A stretch of 36,654 nt of DNA from Leptofilum sp050292445 (GTDB taxonomy: Bacteria > Chloroflexota > Anaerolineae > Promineifilales > Promineifilaceae). Location: assembly GCA_050292445.1 (NCBI GenBank), contig JBNKLQ010000022.1, positions 1 through 36,654 on the forward strand, given 5' to 3'. Below the pieces are notes generated by a model that was not told where the DNA came from, ran no database searches, and saw nothing but the letters and a program-made list of their open reading frames with translations. Positions within the stretch are counted from its first letter, which is position 1; every line of letters begins with the position of its first letter. Below are positions 7,771-14,531 of this stretch, piece by piece. A program made the translations under genes and the position numbers.

Positions 7771-7867
7771 AACTTGATATCTAATCAGTTTTAACGGCCG
7801 TTTCTACCCAACTTTTCTCATTTAGAGGGCAAAAACCGTTGCGTTGACATCTGTCAAACGACGGAAA

Positions 7868-7896
7868 ATTATACCTAAGCCGCATAGGACGGTCAA
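7868..7896 (-). promoter_or_regulatory. Strong sigma70-type promoter of rpmH operon
   Basis: On the minus strand TTGACC (complement of 7891-7896), a 17-base spacer and a perfect TATAAT (complement of 7868-7873) form a near-consensus promoter. The implied transcript start near 7861 gives a leader of about 128 bases before the rpmH ATG. Confidence 0.75.
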
Positions 7897-7923
7897 ATAA
7901 ATTGGCAAGCAATGTCAACAATA

Positions 7924-9216
7924 TTAAGCAATACGTTTAATATTGGCTCCCAACGCTTGCAGCTTTTGCTCAATCTGCTCATATCCGCGATCAATTTGCT
8001 GGATATTATGAATGGTGCTGGTGCCACGGGCGCATAAAGCTGCCAAAATCATCGCCATGCCCGCGCGAATATCTGGACTGGGGACACCGTGCGGACTGGC
8101 GTTCAGCTGATTGCCCCCCAAAATCATCACCCGGTGTGGATCACACATCACAATGCGGGCCCCCATAAAAGTGAGATTATCTACAAAAAAGAAGCGGCTT
8201 TCATACATCCAGTCATGCAGTAAAACAGAGCCTTCTGACTGAGTGGCAATAACCACAGCAATGCTCATCAGATCGGGGGGGAAGCCAGGCCAGGGCATTG
8301 GTTTGATTTCTGGGACACGTCCACCAAGCGCAGGTTTAATTTGCAGCGATTGGTCAGCAGGCACCACAATATCGTTACCATCATCGAGCCAATGGACGCC
8401 TAATTTTTCATACACAATGCGAATCATGCCCAGGTTTTTCGGCTGGGCATCCACAATGCGAATCTCACTACCAGTAACGGCCGCTGCGCCGATAAAACTG
8501 CCGACTTCCATGAAGTCAGAGCCAATGCAGAATTCACCGCCATGCAGCCGGTTCACCCCTTGGATGGTAAGCTGGTTACTGCCAATCCCTTCAATTTGGG
8601 CACCAAGGCTGTTGAGAAACACACATAGATCACGTACATGCGGTTCGCAAGCGGCATTGTCGATGATGGTTTCCCCTTTGGCCAACACGGCGGCCATCAC
8701 GGTATTTTCGGTGGCGGTGACGCTGGCTTCTGGCAGCAGCAGGTAACCTGCCCCTTTTAGCCCGTCGGCGTTCATGTGGAATTGGCCACGCTCTTTCATT
8801 TCCACGGCCGTTCCCAATGCCTCTAACGCGCGAATGTGGGTGTCTAACGGCCGTCCACCAATCACATCGCCACCCGGCAGCGGCAGCGTTACTTGCCCCA
8901 TGCGGGCCAGCATCGGCCCAGAAAAGACAAACGATGCCCGAATTTTACTGGCCAACGTGCTGTCCAGCTTCGTTTTATTCACGTTGGCGGCGTGAATGCG
9001 CCAGCTGCCGTCCCCAAGGTCCGTCACTTCTGCACCTAAATCGGCCAGCAAATCCAGCGTGAAGTTAACATCTTGAATACGAGGAATATTGTGCAGCACA
9101 ATCGGTTCATCGCTTAACAGACAAGCAGGCAGCAGCTTGAGTGCGGCATTCTTGTTGCCACTCACTTTCACCGTGCCGCTTAAAACGTGTCCACCTTCAA
9201 TAATAAATCGTTCCAT
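7924..9216 (-). CDS. murA: UDP-N-acetylglucosamine 1-carboxyvinyltransferase MurA (Asp-type)
   Basis: MurA transfers enolpyruvate from PEP to UDP-GlcNAc, the first committed step of peptidoglycan synthesis. The 430-residue product has the family length. SGNKNAALKLLPA holds the conserved Lys22-Asn23 pair, and RASFVFSGPMLARMG precedes the active-site loop. The loop reads LPGGDVIGGRPLD, so the residue normally Cys115 is Asp117 here (codon at 8866-8868). Asp at this place is known from Mycobacterium and Chlamydia enzymes, which stay active and resist fosfomycin. ATG 9216 is chosen because AAGGAAAC lies just upstream; the frame remains open 38 codons further without a better start. A promoter-like pair lies at 9266-9294. 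Confidence 0.95.
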   Translation of the reverse strand: MERFIIEGGHVLSGTVKVSGNKNAALKLLPACLLSDEPIVLHNIPRIQDVNFTLDLLADLGAEVTDLGDGSWRIHAANVNKTKLDSTLASKIRASFVFSGPMLARMGQVTLPLPGGDVIGGRPLDTHIRALEALGTAVEMKERGQFHMNADGLKGAGYLLLPEASVTATENTVMAAVLAKGETIIDNAACEPHVRDLCVFLNSLGAQIEGIGSNQLTIQGVNRLHGGEFCIGSDFMEVGSFIGAAAVTGSEIRIVDAQPKNLGMIRIVYEKLGVHWLDDGNDIVVPADQSLQIKPALGGRVPEIKPMPWPGFPPDLMSIAVVIATQSEGSVLLHDWMYESRFFFVDNLTFMGARIVMCDPHRVMILGGNQLNASPHGVPSPDIRAGMAMILAALCARGTSTIHNIQQIDRGYEQIEQKLQALGANIKRIA

Positions 9217-9265
9217 GATTGTTTCCTTTTTGCGCCCTGCCCCTCTTACACGGTGGGGTAGGTAA

Positions 9266-9294
9266 ATTCTAACGGGCAGTTTATAGGAGTACAA
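9266..9294 (-). promoter_or_regulatory. Possible murA promoter
   Basis: On the minus strand TTGTAC (complement of 9289-9294), a 17-base spacer and TAGAAT (complement of 9266-9271) lie 50 bases before the murA ATG. The -10 matches five of six consensus bases; the -35 is weak. Confidence 0.4.
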
Positions 9295-9372
9295 ATAAGG
9301 ATGGCGAATGCTCACCCGCAACTTAATCATGCCAGACTTGTCCCAGCGTGGGGCAATCGGTAAACTCTGACT

Positions 9373-10143
9373 ATGCCAATGATCCAGTTACCCCATGCCC
9401 ATCTTTTTTACGCCTACCATCAACCTACGGATGCTCACCAAGCGCTCCTGCTTATTCATGGCGCAGGTGGATCGCATCTGTCCTGGCCTGCTGAACTGCG
9501 CCGTTTGCCGCACACGGCCGTTTATGCGCTGGATTTAGCTGGACACGGCCGTTCCCAGCCACCCAGCCACAGCACCATCGCAGCCTATGCGCAAGATGTG
9601 CTTGATTTTATCACTGTGCTGAAGCTGAAAAATGTAGTGGTGCTGGGTCACTCCATGGGTGGGGCCATTGCCCAAATGGTGGGGTTAGCCCAGTCACCCG
9701 ATGTGGCGGGGCTAATTTTGGCGGGAACTGGGGCCAAACTGCGGGTCTCTCCAGCCATTCTGGAAACAGTTCAAACAAATTATGAGGCAGCAGTGGATAT
9801 GCTCAACCAGTTTTACTGGAGCGGCAGCCAGGACTCGGCCACGGAGGCAGCCAACCGCAGCACTATGTTGGCCTGTCCGCCAAAGGTAATGCTAAACGAT
9901 TTTCTGGCCTGCGATCAGTTTGATTTGCGCGAGCGGCTGGCTGAAATCACGCTGCCCACGCTGGTTATTAGCGCCAGCGCCGACCAGATGACGCCACCAA
10001 AATTCGGCCAATTTCTGGCCAACCAGCTACCTCAAGCTGAGTTTGCCCTCATCGGGCAAGCCGGGCATATGATGCTGTTGGAGTCTCCCAAGCAGGTAGC
10101 CCAATTGGTGGCAGATTTCATGAGGAAACTAAATGTGGCATAA
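9373..10143 (+). CDS. Alpha/beta-hydrolase fold protein
   Basis: The 256-residue protein is a classic alpha/beta hydrolase. LLIHGAGGSHLSW forms the oxyanion region, GHSMGGAIAQ is the nucleophile elbow with the catalytic Ser, and GQAGHMMLLESP holds the catalytic His. The acid is probably the Asp in VISASADQMTP. It lacks a signal peptide, so it is cytoplasmic. The substrate cannot be told from sequence; the family includes esterases, lactonases and C-C hydrolases. ATG 9373 is taken, and a second ATG lies two codons on. It is divergent from murA with 156 bases between the start codons. It converges with the response regulator gene, with a hairpin between them. Confidence 0.88.
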   Translation: MPMIQLPHAHLFYAYHQPTDAHQALLLIHGAGGSHLSWPAELRRLPHTAVYALDLAGHGRSQPPSHSTIAAYAQDVLDFITVLKLKNVVVLGHSMGGAIAQMVGLAQSPDVAGLILAGTGAKLRVSPAILETVQTNYEAAVDMLNQFYWSGSQDSATEAANRSTMLACPPKVMLNDFLACDQFDLRERLAEITLPTLVISASADQMTPPKFGQFLANQLPQAEFALIGQAGHMMLLESPKQVAQLVADFMRKLNVA

Positions 10144-10176
10144 AAAAACGGCCGCTTCTTCGTGAGAAGCGGCCGT
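10142..10176 (-). terminator. Intrinsic terminator built on an ACGGCCG-type palindrome
   Basis: ACGGCCGCTTCT (10148-10159) and AGAAGCGGCCGT (10165-10176) pair perfectly over 12 bp around a 5-base loop. On the minus strand the hairpin is followed by seven T, so it is an intrinsic terminator for the response regulator gene. The plus strand has no T run after it. The outer stem is a variant of the palindrome dispersed through the window. Confidence 0.85.
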
Positions 10177-10201
10177 CTCGTGTCAAATTACTGAGCGGAG
10201 C

Positions 10202-10591
10202 TTAACTCAAAACAACATGCTGCTTAGACAAAACACCGGCCATTGTTTGGAGCAGCTCATCTGCTGTAAACGGCTTGGGTAGTGAACCATCGGCCAAACT
10301 ACGCAGGCCGCTAACCAATTCATTGTTGCTGGCCCCGCTAGAAATTGCAATGATCGGAATTGATTTGGTATCGTCTGCCTGGCGCAGCTGCCGTGCGGCG
10401 GAGAGCCCATCCAGTACGGGCATTTCGGCATCCATCAGGACAACATCTGGATGTTCAGTATGGGCCAGTGCCAGTCCATCTGCGCCATTTTCTGCCTGCA
10501 ATACGCGGGCAGTGGGGTAAGCCATGGTTAGGAAATCGGTGAGTACCATACGTACGGCCGTATTATCATCTACTACTAAAACCGCTTTCAT
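10202..10591 (-). CDS. Single-domain response regulator (CheY-like)
   Basis: The 129-residue product is a lone receiver domain. AVLVVDDN carries the acidic Mg-binding pair, VLMDAEMPVLDG holds the phospho-acceptor Asp, IIAISSGAS the conserved Ser/Thr, and LPKPF the conserved Lys. There is no output domain, so it probably acts by protein contact, like CheY or Spo0F, or serves as a phosphorelay intermediate. The ATG at 10591 is preceded by GAAGGAG at 8 bases, which excludes the longer start at 10624. No kinase gene is adjacent; the nearest is the hybrid kinase at 14532 on the other strand. Confidence 0.93.
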   Translation of the reverse strand: MKAVLVVDDNTAVRMVLTDFLTMAYPTARVLQAENGADGLALAHTEHPDVVLMDAEMPVLDGLSAARQLRQADDTKSIPIIAISSGASNNELVSGLRSLADGSLPKPFTADELLQTMAGVLSKQHVVLS

Positions 10592-10803
10592 CTTTTTCAC
10601 TCCTTCTATAACTAAAGACACCAATCAAATCATATAAATGGTTGGCTAACTTATCTTGCTTTAGTATGTCAGATGAAACGGCCGTTTGCTGTGAAGCATC
10701 CCGCAGCCGATTCGATCAAGTTACTACAGGCAAACTGTTGGGTAATCACACAATCTTAAGTAACCTAATTTACAGGCAATTTCTGGCAAGTGCTCTAACC
10801 GGC

Positions 10804-11406
10804 TCACATTTTTAGCAATTCACGCAGTCGCGGCACAATAGCCTGTACCGCCTGCCCCCGATGGCTTATTTGGTGTTTTTGGGCCGCAGGCAGTTGGGCC
10901 ATTGTCTTGCTGAATTGGGGCAAATAAAAAACAGGGTCGTAGCCAAAGCCATGGTCACCCACTGGTTCCAGAGCAATACGCCCTTCGCACACTCCTTCAG
11001 ACTCCCCCAGAATGGTGCCGTCCGGCGCGGCCAGCACGATGACACAGCGAAAACGGGCGGTGCGCCGTGGCTCAGGCACGTTTTTGATGTCGTTGAGTAA
11101 TTTTTGGTAGCGTTGAACGGCCGTTAACCTTTCACCCCCATACCGTGCTGTGTAGACACCAGGCGCGCCAGCCAACGCATCTACTTCCAGACCCGAATCA
11201 TCCGCCAATGTCAGCAGTCCCGTTTCGGCCGCATAAGCTCGCGCCTTCAGCACACTATTTTCCCGAAATGTGCTACCCGTTTCCGCAACATCTTGCACAA
11301 CACCTACATCGTTTAGGCTAAGCCATTCAATGGCCAAATCCTGCAAAATCTCAGCAAACTCTGTAACTTTGCCTTGATTATGCGTCGCCACCAATAGTTT
11401 TGTCAT
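10804..11406 (-). CDS. rdgB: dITP/XTP pyrophosphatase (RdgB/HAM1)
   Basis: The enzyme hydrolyses non-canonical purine nucleoside triphosphates (dITP, XTP) to monophosphates and so keeps them out of DNA. The 200-residue product has the HAM1 signatures: LLVATHNQGKVTEF at the N-terminus, TFRENSVLKARAYA, LTLADDSGLEVDALAGAPGVYTARYGG, and GFGYDPVFYLP near the C-terminus. GGAG lies 7 bases before the ATG at 11406 but only 1-2 bases before the alternative ATG at 11412, so the former is chosen. It is divergent from the DUF177 gene across about 100 bases. Confidence 0.95.
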   Translation of the reverse strand: MTKLLVATHNQGKVTEFAEILQDLAIEWLSLNDVGVVQDVAETGSTFRENSVLKARAYAAETGLLTLADDSGLEVDALAGAPGVYTARYGGERLTAVQRYQKLLNDIKNVPEPRRTARFRCVIVLAAPDGTILGESEGVCEGRIALEPVGDHGFGYDPVFYLPQFSKTMAQLPAAQKHQISHRGQAVQAIVPRLRELLKM

Positions 11407-11509
11407 GGTCATACTCCTGTTATCTGTTAAAAAATAGATGAGCCTTTTTCTTGTTTTGGCCAGGCTATGTTATACTCCACCTCTAAATTTATCTGAAGGG
11501 AGGGACCTC

Positions 11510-12031
11510 ATGTCAAGTAAACGCCCTTCTCGACTGCGCTTCAATTTTGGTTTCTTTTTGGAAGCAACATTGGGCACCAGTCGGACTATTGAACTGAATT
11601 ACCCCACTATTCAGGTGGAGGACTTAACATTAAGCCCACTGGCCGGTACATTTACCGCCACGCGCACCTCCGAAGGTGTTTATCTGAGCGGCACGCTTAG
11701 CAGCACCTTAATTAGCGAGTGTGTGCGCTGTTTGGAAACAGCGACTATCCCCATTGCCCTGAAGCTGGATGATTTATTTTACTATCCGCCGCATACAGCA
11801 CCGGAAGGTGAATACGCTATCGGGGATGATGGGTTTATCGATTTGGCCCCACTGGTACGTGAGCTAACTGTGCTGGAAACACCCATCCAGCCTATTTGCC
11901 GTCCAGACTGCCAGGGATTGTGCCTGGAGTGTGGGCAAAATCTAAATAAGGCTGATTGTGGCTGCGAACCAGACTCGATTGATCCACGTATGAGTGCCTT
12001 GCAAAAGCTGTTGGATTCATCTAATAACTAA
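11510..12031 (+). CDS. DUF177 (YceD-family) protein
   Basis: The 173-residue protein belongs to the DUF177/YceD family, whose members usually sit next to rpmF and are linked to rRNA or ribosome metabolism. The pattern ISECVRCLETATIPI followed by ICRPDCQGLCLECGQNLN and DCGCEPDSIDPRMSALQKL is typical. The cysteines (CxxC and CxxxCxxxCxxC spacing) probably bind zinc. The ATG at 11510 is fixed by GGAGGGA eight bases upstream. Here rpmF does not follow; the next gene is obg, 110 bases downstream, which also points to ribosome biogenesis. Confidence 0.88.
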   Translation: MSSKRPSRLRFNFGFFLEATLGTSRTIELNYPTIQVEDLTLSPLAGTFTATRTSEGVYLSGTLSSTLISECVRCLETATIPIALKLDDLFYYPPHTAPEGEYAIGDDGFIDLAPLVRELTVLETPIQPICRPDCQGLCLECGQNLNKADCGCEPDSIDPRMSALQKLLDSSNN

Positions 12032-12141
12032 AAGCTCTTTCGGGTTATAGAGAATTGATAAGCTTGTGAAGTGTGACTAGACGTACGCATCACATAATTA
12101 CGCTACGCCTTATAAAATCCGAAAGACCTAAATGAATAACT

Positions 12142-13404
12142 ATGTTTTTTGATCAAGCCAAAATTTATATTCGTAGTGGCAATGGTGGCGACGGTATGTT
12201 GAGCTTCCGCCGCGAGAAGCACGTGCCCTTTGGTGGCCCAGATGGCGGCGATGGCGGCGATGGCGGCGACATTGTTTTCACTGGCAGCCGTCACCTGAAC
12301 AGCCTGATGCGCTTCAATCGCCAGGCCCACTTTAAGGCCGATCACGGCAAACACGGTGGCACACAAAGGCGCAATGGCAAGCGTGGCGGAACGCTGCGAA
12401 TCGAAGTTCCGGCCGGCACCGTCATTCGCGACGCGGAGAGTGGAGCGATTCTGGCCGACATCACTTCTGAAGAGCAGGAGATCACGCTATTGAAAGGTGG
12501 CCGGGGTGGCCGAGGCAACACCCACTTTACCAGCAGCGTTAACCAGGCACCACGCATTGCGGAACGAGGCGAACCTGGCGAAGAGCTATGGGTCACGCTC
12601 GAACTTAAACTGATTGCTGATGTGGGTATCGTTGGTGTGCCCAATGCAGGCAAATCGACGCTGCTTTCGGTGATCAGCGGAGCCAGCCCCAAGGTGGCCA
12701 ATTATCCATTCACCACACTGCAACCCAACCTGGGCGTGGTGGAGCTGGAGGATTTTGAGACCTTTGTAGTGGCCGATATTCCTGGCCTCATTGAAGGCGC
12801 GGCTAGTGGCGTGGGCCTGGGGCATGATTTTTTGCGCCATGTGGAACGCACGCGGGTGCTGATTCATTTGCTGGATGGGTCTGCCAAAGAACCGTTGGAA
12901 GATTGGGCGATGATCAACCAGGAACTGGCTTTGTATGACATTGCGCTAGAAAAACGGCCGCAGCTTGTCGTCCTGAACAAGATGGATTTGCCCGATGCCG
13001 TTGCCTGGGAGCCGTTGATTGAGGAAGAGATCAAAAAAACGGGCCATCCGTTCATGTCCATTTCGGCGGTGACACAGCAAAATGTTCGGGAGATGCTGTA
13101 TCGTGTGCGTCGCATGCTGGACGAAGCCCCCGCAGCGAAAACGCGCCATGAGGATGAGATTGCCGTGATTCGCGCCGAAAACGACGAAGGCTTTTCGATT
13201 GCGCGGGAAGGCGATGGTTGGCGGGTGAGCGGTAAGCAAATTGAGCGGGTGGCGGCCATGACCTATTTTGAGTTTGATTCAACGCTGCTGCGCTTTCAGA
13301 AAATTTTGGAGTCGATGGGCATTTCGCAGGCTTTAACGGAAGCTGGGGTGGCCGTGGGTGATCTGGTCTACATTGGCGAAGAAGAGCTGGAGTGGGGTGA
13401 ATAG
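12142..13404 (+). CDS. obg: GTPase Obg/CgtA
   Basis: Obg is an essential GTPase in 50S subunit assembly and stress control. The 420-residue product has the three standard parts. The Gly-rich Obg fold covers residues 1-158 (FDQAKIYIRSGNGGDGMLSFRRE, GGPDGGDGGDGGD). The G domain follows, with G1 GVPNAGKST, switch region NYPFTTLQPNLG, G3 DIPGLIEGA, G4 NKMD and G5 SA. The OCT C-terminal domain follows at about 345-415 (FSIAREGDGWRVSGKQIERV...VYIGEEELEW). A threefold GGCGAT-type codon repeat encodes the GDGGDGGD stretch. Its stop overlaps the nadD start by 8 bases, so the two are coupled. The gene contains no exact ACGGCCGT, only the variant ACGGCCGC. Confidence 0.96.
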   Translation: MFFDQAKIYIRSGNGGDGMLSFRREKHVPFGGPDGGDGGDGGDIVFTGSRHLNSLMRFNRQAHFKADHGKHGGTQRRNGKRGGTLRIEVPAGTVIRDAESGAILADITSEEQEITLLKGGRGGRGNTHFTSSVNQAPRIAERGEPGEELWVTLELKLIADVGIVGVPNAGKSTLLSVISGASPKVANYPFTTLQPNLGVVELEDFETFVVADIPGLIEGAASGVGLGHDFLRHVERTRVLIHLLDGSAKEPLEDWAMINQELALYDIALEKRPQLVVLNKMDLPDAVAWEPLIEEEIKKTGHPFMSISAVTQQNVREMLYRVRRMLDEAPAAKTRHEDEIAVIRAENDEGFSIAREGDGWRVSGKQIERVAAMTYFEFDSTLLRFQKILESMGISQALTEAGVAVGDLVYIGEEELEWGE

Positions 13405-14020
13405 GCCGCATAGAATTGGTTTGCTGGGGGGCACGTTTGATCCGCCGCATTGGGGGCATTTATGGCTGGCGGAGTTGGCGCGGGTTCAGTTGAACCTGGA
13501 CCAGGTGCTGTTTTTACCGGTGGGTGAGCCGGTTCACAAAGTAGGCCAGCCAATTACGGCCGTTTCTCACCGCCTGCAAATGGTCTCACTGGCCATTCAA
13601 AACAATCCCAACTTTGTGCTGGATACAACTGACTGTGACCGTCCCTCCCCACACAGCACAGTAACTTTGCTGCCACTGCTGTGCCAGGCACATGCAAATG
13701 CCAAATTCTGGCTACTCATCGGTGGAGACTCATTACAAGATTTACCAACCTGGAATCAGCCAGAGCAGCTCATTGCGCAGTGTCGGCTGGCGGTGCTGCT
13801 GCGTCCTGGGGTAGAAATTGATTGGGCGTATTTGGAAACGGCCGTTCCTGGCAGCAAAACGGCCGTTGACACATTAATCGGACCTACCCTCTCCATCTCA
13901 GCTACCGCTATTCGTAATTGGGTGCGGCAGGGGCACGAACCAATTTATTTATTGCCAACGGCCGTTTCCGATTATATTCAGCGAAATCAACTGTATCGCG
14001 AAAAACCGACTAAACTTTAA
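13397..14020 (+). CDS. nadD: Nicotinate-nucleotide adenylyltransferase
   Basis: NadD joins nicotinate mononucleotide and ATP to form deamido-NAD. The 207-residue product has the nucleotidyltransferase signature GGTFDPPHWGHL (HxGH) at its start and the SISATAIRNWV motif (ISSTxIR type) near residue 170. A GTG start at 13397 is chosen because it places the catalytic motif near the N-terminus as usual, has GGAG just upstream, and overlaps the obg stop by 8 bases. An ATG at 13358 would overlap obg much more. The gene holds four ACGGCCGT copies, most read as TAV. Its TAA overlaps the stop codon of the convergent zinc-ribbon gene. Confidence 0.94.
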   Translation: MNRPHRIGLLGGTFDPPHWGHLWLAELARVQLNLDQVLFLPVGEPVHKVGQPITAVSHRLQMVSLAIQNNPNFVLDTTDCDRPSPHSTVTLLPLLCQAHANAKFWLLIGGDSLQDLPTWNQPEQLIAQCRLAVLLRPGVEIDWAYLETAVPGSKTAVDTLIGPTLSISATAIRNWVRQGHEPIYLLPTAVSDYIQRNQLYREKPTKL

Positions 14021-14214
14021 CTTTCATCCTCAGCAGAATCCTCTGGCGCGAAACGTTTCATTTGCGCCACCGGCACTTTGATCGCTTTGCGACAGTTAAT
14101 GCATTCCACTGTATGATATTTCTGCCTCTTCTCCGTCGCCTCGGTTACCGCATCTACCAGATAATCCCGACTCAGGTTAAAAGATTGTCGACAATAGCTA
14201 CAACGAACATTCAT
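14017..14214 (-). CDS. Small zinc-ribbon protein
   Basis: This is a 65-residue protein with two CxxC knuckles, RCSYCRQSF and ECINCRKAI, about 32 residues apart. That is a typical treble-clef or zinc-ribbon layout, and it ends with an acidic tail (EDSAEDES). Such domains bind nucleic acid or protein; nothing more specific can be read. GGGAGAG lies before the ATG at 14214 and a promoter-like pair is found at 14247-14276. Its stop codon overlaps that of nadD on the other strand, so the two genes end tail to tail. Confidence 0.75.
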   Translation of the reverse strand: MNVRCSYCRQSFNLSRDYLVDAVTEATEKRQKYHTVECINCRKAIKVPVAQMKRFAPEDSAEDES

Positions 14215-14531
14215 AGTCGTACTCTCCCATTATGATTGATGGCCTCATTGTAGCCTTTTTCAGCAACGGCTAGCAACTGTTTCTAAAACAACCCCCTTTT
14301 CAAGCGCGATTCGTCTACGATTAAAAGAGCATCCCCGTATAATCCGTTTTTCCTATCCGCTAGATGTTATAGTGAAAGCAAGGTATAGTCTTTATGATCC
14401 TGAGATTGGCTATTTTAGACTACACCTATTTGTGTAATGGGCAGAAAGTTCCTCCAAAAAGATTGATGGCAAATCCGACAATTACTTGAGTAAACTGCAC
14501 CAAATGCAGGCATTTTTCGTCCAAAAACTTT
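14215..14531. other. Intergenic region between zinc-ribbon gene and histidine kinase
   Basis: This 317-base gap separates divergent genes. Its left part holds the probable promoter of the zinc-ribbon gene. In the middle, TGTTATAGT (14365-14373) could be an extended -10 element for the kinase, but no convincing -35 is seen. No RNA gene or repeat is recognised in it. Confidence 0.4.
14247..14276 (-). promoter_or_regulatory. Possible promoter of the zinc-ribbon gene
   Basis: On the minus strand TTGCTA (complement of 14271-14276), an 18-base spacer and TACAAT (complement of 14247-14252, five of six consensus bases) lie about 33 bases before the ATG. Confidence 0.4.

Noticed and set aside
8243..8746. 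Plus-strand open frame of 167 residues within murA
   Set aside because: It is the antisense shadow of a conserved enzyme gene, rich in Ser/Pro and without motifs.
12244..12270. Short in-frame GGCGAT-type repeat in obg
   Set aside because: It encodes the normal Gly/Asp-rich loop of the Obg fold and is not an unusual repeat.
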